DNA from: [Flexibacter] sp. ATCC 35208
GTDB lineage: Bacteria; Bacteroidota; Bacteroidia; Chitinophagales; Chitinophagaceae
Assembly: GCF_001975825.1 (NCBI RefSeq)
Contig: NZ_MTKN01000030.1
Location: 212-64,211 of the forward strand
Length of the DNA: 64,000 nucleotides
Reading direction: 5' to 3'
Under the pieces are notes generated by a model. That model did no database searches and was not told the DNA's origin. It saw only the letters and a list, made by a program, of their open reading frames with translations. Both the position numbers and the translations under genes were made by a program. Within the stretch, counting starts at the first letter, position 1; each line of letters begins with the position of its first letter. Below are positions 52,288 to 61,484 of the stretch, piece by piece.

Positions 52288-52938
52288 TTATAACTGCACG
52301 ATATTATTTCTAATAGCAAACATTACCAGACCCACCCGGGTATTCAGGTTGAGCTTTTTGCACAGGGCTTCCCGGTAACCGTCTACCGTACGCTCGCTCA
52401 CGAACATTTCTGCCGCAATCTGTTGATAGGTTTTCTCACTACAAGCTAAACGGAGAAACTGCAGTTCACGATCTGTCAATTTCGCGAATGCCTTCAGGTC
52501 ACTTTTATCATCTGCCAATGCATGGATGCTGTTCATCACTTTGCGTGTGATCAGTTCATTATAGAAATAACCCTGTCGTATTACTTCGTCAAATGCCAGT
52601 TTCAGTTCTGCAGGATCTGCATCTTTCAGCACATAGCCTTTCGCGCCGTGCTTGATCATTTTTATGATGGCCGTGTCAGCGTCCATTGTACTTAGGGCCA
52701 GCACTTTGATGTCGGGGTAATTATCCCGAAGCCATCCGGCTGTTTCATACCCATCCATATTGGGCATTACAATGTCAAGTAATACGATATGAGGTAGGTG
52801 CTCCTCCTGAAGCTGTCGCTGCAGGTCTTTCCCATCAGCTGCGTCCAGCATCACTTCGTAACCGGGAAACATATTTATCAATACGGACAATGCTTTTCGT
52901 ATCATCACCTGGTCGTCTACAATAGCGATCTTTTTCAT
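52288..52938 (-). CDS. LuxR/NarL-type response regulator
   Basis: 216 residues. The receiver domain has D8-D9 and phosphoacceptor D55 (L-L-D-I-V-M-P); the C-terminal LuxR HTH includes L-T-D-R-E-L-Q-F-L-R-L and V-S-E-R-T-V-D-G-Y-R. Cognate regulator for the 7TM histidine kinase whose gene ends 30 bases upstream. It lies immediately before the outer-membrane protein/protease pair, a plausible target. Confidence 0.93.
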   Translation of the reverse strand: MKKIAIVDDQVMIRKALSVLINMFPGYEVMLDAADGKDLQRQLQEEHLPHIVLLDIVMPNMDGYETAGWLRDNYPDIKVLALSTMDADTAIIKMIKHGAKGYVLKDADPAELKLAFDEVIRQGYFYNELITRKVMNSIHALADDKSDLKAFAKLTDRELQFLRLACSEKTYQQIAAEMFVSERTVDGYREALCKKLNLNTRVGLVMFAIRNNIVQL

Positions 52939-52968
52939 TTATTGATAGGGCGTTTTAATCTTCATGAG

Positions 52969-54798
52969 TTATTGAAATGGTGTTTTGATCTGAATAATGG
53001 TACCTTTCCCTGGATGACTCACAATGTATGCTTCACCTCCAATCAGTGTCGCGCGACTAAACATGTTATGCAATCCTAGTCCCTGGTTTTGCTGTAATGT
53101 CGCTTCTTTATCGAACCCTTCGCCATTATCTTCAATCTCTACCAAAAATAAAGTACCCGTATAATCCAACCGGATATGGACGGTTGAAGCCTTCGCATGT
53201 TTAATAGCATTCTGGATACCTTCCTGCACCATGCGATAAAGTACCAGTTTACGCTGATTATCAATTTCCCGTTCTGAGCCATTGATAGAAAGCTCAAGAC
53301 GTGTAAATCCCGTACGATTGATATGTTGCACCTGACTGGCGATCGTTTCACCAAGGCTGTTATTCTGTATATAATAACTATTAAGGCTTTTGGCAATATT
53401 TCGCAAATCAGTCATCGCTCTGCCAAGATTATCTCTCAGTTCAATGATCATAGGGCCATTCTTGGCTTCCTGCTGATCCATAATATTGACCTGTATCCGG
53501 GCAAGGCTCAGGAATTGCCCCACATTATCATGTATTTCCTGACTAATGGCAGTGAATGTTTCTTCCTGGATTTCCAGCCGTGTAGTCAGGATCTCCTGTC
53601 TGAAATTTTGTTCCATTTTCTCTATCTGGTTTTTCATCTCAAACTGCCGAAGGTTATCTTCCCGCTTTTCCCGCTGGAATCGTTTCGCAACAAGAATCGC
53701 CAGGAGAAAACCTTCCAGGAAAATGGCCGTAGAAACATAACTTACCGGGAATATATGTTGGGGCGCCCCGGTCTGTATATACACAGCTTCCACGAGAATG
53801 AGTATAAACCACAAGGCATAGAACCCTGAAAAGTAGTATCCCAGCGGGTTCCCGGATCGTCCCTCTTTCAACCCGACCACACTCGCGATCACAAATACAT
53901 ACAATGCAAAAACCTGATTCGCCAGTAAAACCGGCAGCAGAGGCAGGAAGGAGAGCACCACCAGATAAATCAGGAAGAATGCCGCACTGTACAATGCTAC
54001 CCCATAAAGGTCCGGATGCCTGTTACGCAGCTCAAAGAAAGAGATGCAAAAGAGTAAAAGCGCGATCATGTCCAGTACCGGTACGATGCTGTACCAGAAC
54101 ATCATCGGGATCCGGGGAAAGAAGTAGATGGCGTAACCCTCCATGACCGTTGCAGAGGTCATCAGGTAAAAGAAGATGAGAATAGAATAATACAGGAAAT
54201 AGTTTTTCTTCAGGGCGGCGAACAGGAAGAGGTTCACGATCACTGCTAATAGCAGGATGCCTGCATAGATCCCATAATCCATTTTTTGCCGTGCAGCTTG
54301 CAGCTCCCATTGTTTAAGGGTAATGAGTTGCACAGGTGTAGCATGGATCAATGGGCGCATGCGGATATATACCGGGCCATTCGAACGGGGAAAGGGAATG
54401 ACCTGGTTATGGTCCAGTACAGGCTTTGCCGTAAACGGAACTTCGTATCCACTCCTGATCGGCTGCCAATGCCCCTCTGCGTCGGTATAGTATAATGTAA
54501 GGTCGGATATGAACGCCTGTTCATAGGATAATAACAGACTATCAGCTGTATTGTTCCGTACAAACAGGCGAAGCCATATCACTTTATCCGTAAAACCGAA
54601 ATGAAGCACTGGTTGTCCCGTAGGATGCCAAACTGAAGTAATCACATCTTCTATCCGCAACTTACCCGTGCTATCTTCCATAAATTGCATCGCCGGGGCA
54701 ACGGACAATGTCTCGTCGCCCCGCGACCATTGCACGGTTTGTCCGCCAGCGGGTAAGCACCAATGGATGCAGCTTATCAGTATAAGCAGGTATTTCAT
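52969..54798 (-). CDS. 7TMR-DISM sensor histidine kinase
   Basis: 609 residues. Signal peptide; an extracytoplasmic 7TMR-DISMED2 domain (~25-170); seven TM helices (~180-385); a coiled-coil linker; HisKA_3 with the phosphoacceptor His near residue 415 (S-Q-E-I-H-D-N-V-G-Q); and a HATPase domain (I-K-H-A-K-A-S; D-N-G-E-G-F; G-L-G-L-H-N-M). Extracellular carbohydrate-type ligands are the usual guess for DISM domains. ATGA overlap with the upstream membrane protein gene, and followed by the regulator. Confidence 0.93.
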   Translation of the reverse strand: MKYLLILISCIHWCLPAGGQTVQWSRGDETLSVAPAMQFMEDSTGKLRIEDVITSVWHPTGQPVLHFGFTDKVIWLRLFVRNNTADSLLLSYEQAFISDLTLYYTDAEGHWQPIRSGYEVPFTAKPVLDHNQVIPFPRSNGPVYIRMRPLIHATPVQLITLKQWELQAARQKMDYGIYAGILLLAVIVNLFLFAALKKNYFLYYSILIFFYLMTSATVMEGYAIYFFPRIPMMFWYSIVPVLDMIALLLFCISFFELRNRHPDLYGVALYSAAFFLIYLVVLSFLPLLPVLLANQVFALYVFVIASVVGLKEGRSGNPLGYYFSGFYALWFILILVEAVYIQTGAPQHIFPVSYVSTAIFLEGFLLAILVAKRFQREKREDNLRQFEMKNQIEKMEQNFRQEILTTRLEIQEETFTAISQEIHDNVGQFLSLARIQVNIMDQQEAKNGPMIIELRDNLGRAMTDLRNIAKSLNSYYIQNNSLGETIASQVQHINRTGFTRLELSINGSEREIDNQRKLVLYRMVQEGIQNAIKHAKASTVHIRLDYTGTLFLVEIEDNGEGFDKEATLQQNQGLGLHNMFSRATLIGGEAYIVSHPGKGTIIQIKTPFQ

Positions 54799-55973
54799 TC
54801 GTTATCCCCCATTGTGAACGGCAATTTTATATTCATTACAAAAGACATCGTAATCACCCATATAAAGCAGTAAATACCGAACGGCACATACCCCAGGTAG
54901 CCTAACAAAGGCATATTGAAAATATGGAAGAAATTCACAAAAGGAATACAGTAATCCCAGTAACCCGGGTTAAAAGAACCGCCATGGAACCGTACGGCTA
55001 TGGCCTGGAAATAACTCAGTCTGTTCCAGCATTCCACACAAAGTCCCTGTATGACCCATACGGTAGAAAAAACAATCAGCGGATTCCTGTCACCCTGTTC
55101 CCTGATAGCACGGAAAGGCGTCCATTTTCCCAGCAAGCCCAGTACAATAATCAGGATGGTGAGTGGCCCCAGCCAGAAGGCGTAGAACAGACTATCCGGT
55201 GCGAATACCATACTGAAAAGCAACCCGGCTGCTACAATCAGAATAATGATACGCGCAGTCAGCGACCATTTCACCTTTCGGCCCTGCCGGTAACCGGCGT
55301 TGATGCGCGGGAAGGTCAGCAGCAGGTGGTACCACTCAAATGCCATGGGAATAAATGCTGAGGAACCTATAATGGCGTAGAGCAGGAATTCATCCCGTGT
55401 CACTATCTCCGCATGCGGATAGAACCAGTTGATGTTGATGAAAAAATTGAAATACTCGAAGATGAGCCATCCTGAAATGGAGAGCATCCCCATGGCAAAA
55501 AGTTCTGCCATTCCATTTTTCATCAAGGATTTACCCCCATTGCGGGCGTAGACCATGCCATCCAGCATAAAGATGAAGCCCCACCATAGGGGCAATAATG
55601 CCCAGTTCAACAGCCATTTAGGTCCGCTGAGTTTTGCGGCGAATATGACTATGATCGCACCCCACAAAATCAGTCCCAGCCAGAACCACCATGGTAAGCG
55701 TGTTTTTGGGGGGCGTGGCGGTGGTGTGGTAGCAGGTCGTATCCCATAAATACGTGGGAAGAAGACGAGTAACAGGTAAGCGATGAACAATAAGGAGGTA
55801 ATGACAATCACCAGGTAATTCTTATCTGGTTTTACCGTGGCTACCTTTGCAGGAAAATAAAAGAAATCCGGTGGGAGTTCTCCTCCTTCGCGGAGTAGCA
55901 GGGCTACATAAGGGGTGTAGAAAATGATGACCAGGGTCAATAATAGGTACCCGACTTTGCGACTATGACTCAT
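54795..55973 (-). CDS. Polytopic membrane protein upstream of the sensor kinase
   Basis: 392 residues with about ten TM helices and a proline-rich loop (A-T-T-P-P-P-R-P-P-K-T-R). I do not recognise a named family. The 4-base overlap with the kinase start implies coupled translation, parallel to the other kinase locus in the window, where a membrane protein also precedes the kinase. A role in sensing or in supplying the signal is inferred. Confidence 0.8.
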   Translation of the reverse strand: MSHSRKVGYLLLTLVIIFYTPYVALLLREGGELPPDFFYFPAKVATVKPDKNYLVIVITSLLFIAYLLLVFFPRIYGIRPATTPPPRPPKTRLPWWFWLGLILWGAIIVIFAAKLSGPKWLLNWALLPLWWGFIFMLDGMVYARNGGKSLMKNGMAELFAMGMLSISGWLIFEYFNFFININWFYPHAEIVTRDEFLLYAIIGSSAFIPMAFEWYHLLLTFPRINAGYRQGRKVKWSLTARIIILIVAAGLLFSMVFAPDSLFYAFWLGPLTILIIVLGLLGKWTPFRAIREQGDRNPLIVFSTVWVIQGLCVECWNRLSYFQAIAVRFHGGSFNPGYWDYCIPFVNFFHIFNMPLLGYLGYVPFGIYCFIWVITMSFVMNIKLPFTMGDNE

Positions 55974-56137
55974 AGATTCAGTAGTTATTGAGGTTATGCT
56001 TGCAAGCTACACATTACACTGTTGCGCGAAAAGGTGAAAAAAAACATGGGGGAGGGGTATTTTCCCCGGGTTGAATTTTGTGTTCGAAATGCTACAGGTT
56101 GATCGTCCCGGGACTAAGCATTTATTTACAGTGCGCT

Positions 56138-56974
56138 TTATATCAAACCTGAAGAGTTGGGAGATTTTTCATGCTGGGGCGTCTCATATCCATATCCTTT
56201 TTCATTATCGACCCATACTCTCTCCTGGGTCGGATAAGGAATTCCTTTGACTTCCTCAGCTATCTGTAGTTTAAATTGTTCATCAGTGCCCCGGTAGCCG
56301 TCTTGGATTAGCTTTGTCCAGCTATACACGTCCAGCTTCTCTTTTTCATGCCATTCAGGAAAGCGCCTGACAGAATCTTTATAGAGCTCCCACAGGTTTT
56401 GCTGGAATTGCTCTTCTGCTTTCTTTTTTTTTGCTTCTTCCTGTTCAGCCTTGGGACGTTCTTGTACATATTGCTGTAACGCGTTATAGTTTACATTGAA
56501 ATACTGATGACAAATCCAGTTAGCCCAGGTCCATTTATCCTGTAGCTCCCATGCAGGGCTTTTGCCTCTTGATTCCATGCTGCTTTTCAGGGGGACACAA
56601 TCATCAGTGTAGAAGAAGTGGTCGCCTTCGCGATTGGTAAAGTGAAATTCGTTGTATAGCATCCATTTTTGTACGGGAGGGTTACCATTGGCAGGCAATT
56701 GAAAGCTATGGCTCCATTTTTCCTGGTTAATAGGGAAGATGGTGAGGTGCCAATCAGGATAGCCCAGCTGTTGCAGGCCCTGTACCATCATCCACCTGGA
56801 CTTAGCGGAGGCGCTCACCACGGCTTCAGGGCTTACTGCATATGTAAGGCTTTTTGTGAGCTGTACTACAGGCTTATTTACCGTTGCAGCAGGCCGGGAA
56901 ATACCTGCAGAAGAGGTATTATTGGCCGAAGCTCTGTTAGCAGGCTGCGTTGTGCGAAGAGAGGTAACGTGCAT
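56138..56974 (-). CDS. Unknown protein with disordered N-terminus and Lys/Glu-rich coiled coil
   Basis: 278 residues. Residues 1-40 are Ser/Thr/Ala/Asn-rich and look disordered; residues 40-150 contain many Trp, Tyr and His; residues ~165-185 are a charged helix (E-Q-E-E-A-K-K-K-K-A-E-E-Q). There is no signal peptide or TM segment. The short disordered lead followed by V-V-Q-L recalls the loading tails of contractile-injection or polymorphic-toxin effectors in this phylum, but I see no toxin domain and no injection genes, so function is open. Confidence 0.65.
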   Translation of the reverse strand: MHVTSLRTTQPANRASANNTSSAGISRPAATVNKPVVQLTKSLTYAVSPEAVVSASAKSRWMMVQGLQQLGYPDWHLTIFPINQEKWSHSFQLPANGNPPVQKWMLYNEFHFTNREGDHFFYTDDCVPLKSSMESRGKSPAWELQDKWTWANWICHQYFNVNYNALQQYVQERPKAEQEEAKKKKAEEQFQQNLWELYKDSVRRFPEWHEKEKLDVYSWTKLIQDGYRGTDEQFKLQIAEEVKGIPYPTQERVWVDNEKGYGYETPQHEKSPNSSGLI

Positions 56975-57139
56975 GGCATTTTAAGAGTTGTTAGATTGAA
57001 TATACGGTAAATATCTTAGTGTTTTTTGTACTGGGTGTATACTTCTAATGTTTTCTATTAATCGACCTGAAGACTTATAAGCTGACCCATCAGGATATCG
57101 GTTAGATGGATATTATGTATGTATTTATGAAGTGTAGAT

Positions 57140-57622
57140 TTGAAGAAAGGATTTGCCCTTACCTCGGGCACGGCAGAAGAATTCGCCAGGCAGCCTACTT
57201 ATTATGTGCTGGATCTGGATAAAACAATGCCGGAGTCAGTTGCTCCCTACATGCCGTCACAGAATGAAATAGACGCTTGTAAATGGCTTCCGGATAATGA
57301 AATAGATTTCTATACCCAGGAGTTTAAACGTACCGGTTTCCAGGGCGGATTAAACTGGTACCGTTGTACCACGAGCGGATTAAATAGGTCTGACCTCGAA
57401 CTTTTTTCGGGTCACACCATAGATGTACCCTCCTGCTTTATTTCAGGGGTCGCTGACTGGGCAACATTTCGTCCGCCAGGCGCATTAGAACAGATGCAGC
57501 GCAAGGCCTGTACAAAAATGCAAAGCTTTCACATCATTGAAGGTGCGGGTCACTGGTTGCAACAGGAACAACCTGAACAACTCACCGAATTGATTGTCGA
57601 TTTTTTGCAGCACGCAAAATAG
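57140..57622 (+). pseudogene. 5'-truncated epoxide hydrolase-type alpha/beta hydrolase
   Basis: 160 residues covering only the C-terminal half of an epoxide-hydrolase-like enzyme. The cap tail G-F-Q-G-G-L-N-W-Y-R is present, as are the acid region S-G-V-A-D-W and the catalytic His in G-A-G-H-W-L-Q-Q-E-Q-P. The N-terminal half with the H-G-x-P oxyanion motif and the nucleophile aspartate is absent, and the only start is a TTG. It sits at the entry to the mobile-element region, so truncation by an earlier insertion/deletion is likely. Confidence 0.75.
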
Positions 57623-58440
57623 ACGACATCTGATAATAGTATAAATAAGTGGTGCTTACCCAAACGCCTTCAACTCATTCAAAATAAAGAATGGAACCAT
57701 GTTCAGCTGGTAGTTTCCGGTTGGCAAATGAGTGTATGTAAATGATATGACTGAACCGGTTTTGGAAATACCAGGATTGGAAAGTAATACTGTAAACCTG
57801 ATGGCATCAATGAATACAGCGGCAAAGATAAAGTCTATAAATATCTATTCCGGAATGCCGGGAAGTGTATACTTATTAGCTTATATGCCTCATTACAAAA
57901 ATAACTGTTGCCAATGATCATGAAAAATATTGGAATATTGTTCTAATGTTATTCTCAGTTAACACTACAATGAGACTCGAACCTCGCTACAGGTTGATAA
58001 TAAATAATGTGAATGAAAGCACCAAAAATCAGAAAGCTCCAAGTTCTTGAACTTGAAGCTTTCTGATTTTTGGTGACCCCAGGTATCGGACACTCGAACC
58101 AGATAGTTAATGAATTAACTGCTCTTAATATTAACAGGAAACAATGAGTTAACATAATATGCGAAAGGTTCGAGGATGCGCTTGGGGTGTAAAATTAAGT
58201 CAAGGCTACTTTAAGTCGGCTACCTGATATCGAAGGCCTATAAATGGGGAATAGCTATGGTGCTTTTTCACATAACTCATCAAATGTCTTCATTCTTTCC
58301 GCAATATCGTCAGATCCTTCCCCATGGAATCATCCTTATAGTATTTCAACTTTCTGTCGATCGTGCCACTATTTTCTTCTGATTGATACTTTCGACTCAC
58401 ATCAGTAGAACTAATTACAAAAACGTGAACGTGAATAGGG
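57623..58440. other. Gene-poor stretch with tRNA-3'-end-like scars and a long hairpin
   Basis: No convincing protein gene. Three minus-strand segments look like tRNA T-arm or 3'-end remnants: near 57963-57990 (GAGG-TTCGAGT-CTC), near 58068-58105 (ending TGGGGTCACC), and near 58160-58185 (GGTTCGAGG on the plus strand). Between them, at about 58024-58071, lies a long hairpin with arms AAAATCAGAAAGCT and AGCTTTCTGATTTT, with an inner CAAGTTC/GAACTTG stem. Such features often mark old integration sites of mobile elements at tRNA genes. Confidence 0.4.
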
Positions 58441-59530
58441 GTGTTAAGATAACCGAGTAAAGGTTAAAGATGCTATGCAGAGGCTGCTGTACTGATATGC
58501 TAGTAGTCTGTGATTAATATCTTACCTTTGAATTAACCAGTTATCTTATGGACAAGTTACAGCAGACAATTCAAGAGGAACCGGCCTACCGTTTGAAAAA
58601 CGGTAAAATCAACTCCAGCAAAGAGTTCTCCGATCTTTTTCATGAAATGTACCGTTTGCATATACAGAAAATACTCAAAGCTAAAATCGATGAACATTTA
58701 GGTTACGAAAAACATGCACCAGAAGGTGTAGAGCACCCAACAGCCGCAATGGGTAAAGTAAGAAGAAGTAAAAATCAAATCCGGTAGAAATTCCCTTAGA
58801 AGTTCCAATAGATAGAGATGTCAGTATTCAACCCAAGTTGGTACCCAAGCGTAGCCGTGTAATGCTTGAAATAGAAGATAATATATTGTCTTTTTATAAT
58901 CATGGTATGACTGTCCATGACATTGAAACTCACGCCGGGGTAACTATATGGCGTAGAAATGAGTGAAGCCACAATATCTCACATAACAGACCGCGTAATC
59001 GGTCATATTCACCAATGGAAGAATAGACGCCTGGAAAAGGTATATATGGTAGTTTGGAGGGATGCTATCGTATTTAAGGTGCGCCAGGAGGGTAAAGTCA
59101 TAGATAAGTCAGTACAGATTGCATTAGGCCTTAATAATAATGGTCGTAAGGAAATACCAGGGATGTGGATCTGCCAAAATAAAAGTGCTGCGTTTCGGGA
59201 TGAGTGAGTTGACTCATCTAAATGCTCATGGAGTAGAAGCTATTGATCACAAGTACAGATAATCTGAAAAGCTTTGTCGAAGCGATCAAGTTTATGTATC
59301 CCCATACAACAACTCGAACCCGAAATATACCAAGGTCAGAAGCAAATTACCTGGTGACCAGGCAGCCGAAAAAGTGGTTTATCTCAGCCTGATGCAGACT
59401 CAAAAAATTGGACTATGCCTCAAAAGACTGGCACATTATGTTAACACAGTTTATTAAAAACTGTTTGGTCAGGAGCGATGCCACTTAAAGATATGAGCTG
59501 GATAGACAGCCTACACAGTTATCTTAACAC
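58441..59530 (+). mobile_element. Degenerate IS256-family insertion sequence
   Basis: Terminal inverted repeats begin GTGTTAAGATAAC at 58441 and, in reverse complement, GTGTTAAGATAAC at 59530; the match continues with scattered differences for about 18 bases. The ~1.1-kb element encloses a wrecked IS256-type transposase. It is shorter than a typical ~1.3-kb IS256 element. No clear target-site duplication flanks it. The first gene of the AT-rich block starts only 17 bases beyond its right end. Confidence 0.85.
58548..59488 (+). pseudogene. IS256-family transposase, multiply frameshifted
   Basis: The N-terminal piece (58548-58787) has the IS256 opening L-H-I-Q-K-I-L-K-A-K-I-D-E-H-L-G-Y-E-K; a shifted frame carries P-K-L-V-P-K-R-S-R-V; a third piece (58959-59207) has M-S-E-A-T-I-S-H-I-T-D-R-V and V-Y-M-V-V-W-R-D-A-I-V-F-K, with the first catalytic Asp and its neighbours; scattered C-terminal bits (A-E-K-V-V-Y-L-S-L-M-Q-T-Q) run to a TAA at 59488. 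Central DDE sequence is largely missing. Not functional. Confidence 0.88.
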
Positions 59531-59547
59531 TCTCAAAATATAATAAA

Positions 59548-60342
59548 ATGGAAAAGAAAATATTACTATCAATTGGTATTATCTGTCTCCAATCAATATC
59601 TGTATCCGGCCAAAGCGAAACTGAAGACTTAGCAAAAAAATTAGCCAATCCTATAGCATCCTTAATTTCTTTGCCTTTGCAAAATAATATAGATTATGGT
59701 ATTGGTAGTTTTAAGGGATCACGATATACTTTGAACATTCAGCCAGTAATTCCTTTATCACTAAGCCAGAGCATAAATTTAATTACTAGAGTTATTGTTC
59801 CTGTTGTATCCCAATACAACATTTCCGGAATGGGTGCGCACGAGTCTGGATTGTCAGACATTGTTGCGAGCGCATTTTTCTCTCCTAAAAAACTGAAAAA
59901 CGGATTTACCTGGGGAGCAGGTCCTGTATTGCTCTTTCCAACAGGGACCAATGATTTTTTGACTGCTAACAAGTTTGGTATTGGTCCAACAGTAGTTGCA
60001 CTTAAACAATCTGGCGGCTTGACTTATGGTTCTTTGATTAATCAAATTTGGAGCTTAGCTAGAAATGATGAACGCCCAAATATAAATCAGATGTTTGTTA
60101 ATCCATTTATAAGTTTCAATTGGAAATCCGGTGCTGGTTTGACAGCTCAACTCGAATGGACTCAAAATTGGACGGAAAACAGTACAACCTTATATTTTGA
60201 ACCGATGTTTTCAGGGCTTACTTCTTTTGGGTCCCAAAAAGTAAGTCTTTCAATCGGTCCAAGAATCAATTTAGCAGCACCAGAAGGAACGGAAAGTAAA
60301 TTTGGAATAAGAGCCGGAATGGCATTGCTGTTTCCAAAATGA
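59548..60342 (+). CDS. Outer-membrane protein of the phenol-degradation MetA/transporter-like type
   Basis: 264 residues with a signal peptide ending V-S-G-Q. The mature sequence alternates like a beta barrel and contains N-I-Q-P-V-I-P, I-T-R-V-I-V-P-V, W-G-A-G-P-V-L-L-F-P-T and a C-terminal strand A-G-M-A-L-L-F-P, typical of proteins annotated as transporter or neuromedin U-like barrels in Bacteroidota. Strikingly AT-rich codon use compared with the genes before 57 kb. It begins 17 bases past the IS256 right end and overlaps the next gene by 4 bases. Confidence 0.75.
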   Translation: MEKKILLSIGIICLQSISVSGQSETEDLAKKLANPIASLISLPLQNNIDYGIGSFKGSRYTLNIQPVIPLSLSQSINLITRVIVPVVSQYNISGMGAHESGLSDIVASAFFSPKKLKNGFTWGAGPVLLFPTGTNDFLTANKFGIGPTVVALKQSGGLTYGSLINQIWSLARNDERPNINQMFVNPFISFNWKSGAGLTAQLEWTQNWTENSTTLYFEPMFSGLTSFGSQKVSLSIGPRINLAAPEGTESKFGIRAGMALLFPK

Positions 60343-61454
60343 ATATAAAAACCAAAATGTTGGCTATGAAAAAATGGCTTTCACTTCTACTTGTTGTTTT
60401 AAGTTTACAACTTAAAGCACAAAACACAAAAATATCAGATTCCATTTCGTTTTATGGAATGATTCGCGTTCAACTGGGGCTTTTTGACAATAAAATACAA
60501 CTTCAGGAAAATTCCCCAAGAATAGGTATCTATTTGAACCGAAAAATTGATGACCAATGGTCTGTAAACGGAAAAATTGAAATGGGACTTCATTTTATTG
60601 ATGGTGTCAATTTCAATAACGATGCAAATTCGAGCATTGAATTTGTTTCAAATCCCTTTTCCAAAGCAGAGGTTTTAAGTCCTCGTTTGGCTTATGTGGC
60701 CATTCAACAAAAAAAATGGGGGGTACTATCAATTGGAAAACAATGGGGAGTTTATTACGACATCGGTGCTTATACCGATAATTTTTCGCTCTTTGGCGGT
60801 GCAGCCCACGGGATCTATGCAGGAGGTACCGACGGTGGCTGGAAAGGAACTGGTAGAGCCGATAATAGCATACAATACCGCAATAGATGGGGAGATTTGC
60901 AAACAGGTATTCAAACTCAATTATTCGGAGATACGGAATCCTTTGGTATCTCGGTACAGTACGATATCAATAAAAATTTAACCATTGGAACTACATATAA
61001 CACGGTTAAAATTCAACCTAAAATACAGGAATTTATTAAGGGAATCGGGAAAAATTCAAGCAATTTCCTGGCGGGTATGAAATACAGTAGTAGTAAATAC
61101 TATGGCGCAGCGACTTTTTCGGTTAATGATGATGCCATTGCCAAAAAAGACAGTGCAACTGTGATTTCTGCCCCTACCAATGGCTATGAACTTTCTCTCG
61201 GTTACATTCCCAACAGTAAGTGGGCTTTTGAAGGTGGTCTTAACATTATAGATTCCAAAGAAGCGACTATATTAAACAATAACAATTATCGATTAATGCA
61301 TTTTATTTTAGGAGCCAACTATTTTATTACGCCAGCAACCAGGGTGTATCTATTAAGTCGCTATAGCCATTCCGATTATGCTCAACAAAAAGATGATTAC
61401 AATGTATTGGTACTCGGATTTCGATACAACATCGATTTTGGGAAAAAATTTTGA
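60339..61454 (+). CDS. Porin
   Basis: 371 residues; the likely signal peptide begins at M-K-K-W-L-S-L-L and ends L-K-A-Q, so ATG 60366 is an alternative to the coupled ATG at 60339. The mature region reads like a 16-strand general porin (F-Y-G-M-I-R-V-Q-L-G; G-K-Q-W-G-V-Y-Y; N-S-I-Q-Y-R-N-R; C-terminal F-R-Y-N-I-D-F). ATGA overlap with the preceding barrel gene. Same AT-rich codon use as its neighbours, consistent with joint transfer. Confidence 0.82.
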   Translation: MNIKTKMLAMKKWLSLLLVVLSLQLKAQNTKISDSISFYGMIRVQLGLFDNKIQLQENSPRIGIYLNRKIDDQWSVNGKIEMGLHFIDGVNFNNDANSSIEFVSNPFSKAEVLSPRLAYVAIQQKKWGVLSIGKQWGVYYDIGAYTDNFSLFGGAAHGIYAGGTDGGWKGTGRADNSIQYRNRWGDLQTGIQTQLFGDTESFGISVQYDINKNLTIGTTYNTVKIQPKIQEFIKGIGKNSSNFLAGMKYSSSKYYGAATFSVNDDAIAKKDSATVISAPTNGYELSLGYIPNSKWAFEGGLNIIDSKEATILNNNNYRLMHFILGANYFITPATRVYLLSRYSHSDYAQQKDDYNVLVLGFRYNIDFGKKF

Positions 61455-61484
61455 TAAATATTAATTCAATATAATTAAACAGTT

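Noticed and set aside
57732..57917. 61-residue plus-strand ORF
   Set aside because: No recognisable motif, no start context and located in debris between pseudogenes.
57955..58155. Minus-strand ORF of 66 residues
   Set aside because: Runs through the hairpin and tRNA-like scars; composition is not that of a protein gene.
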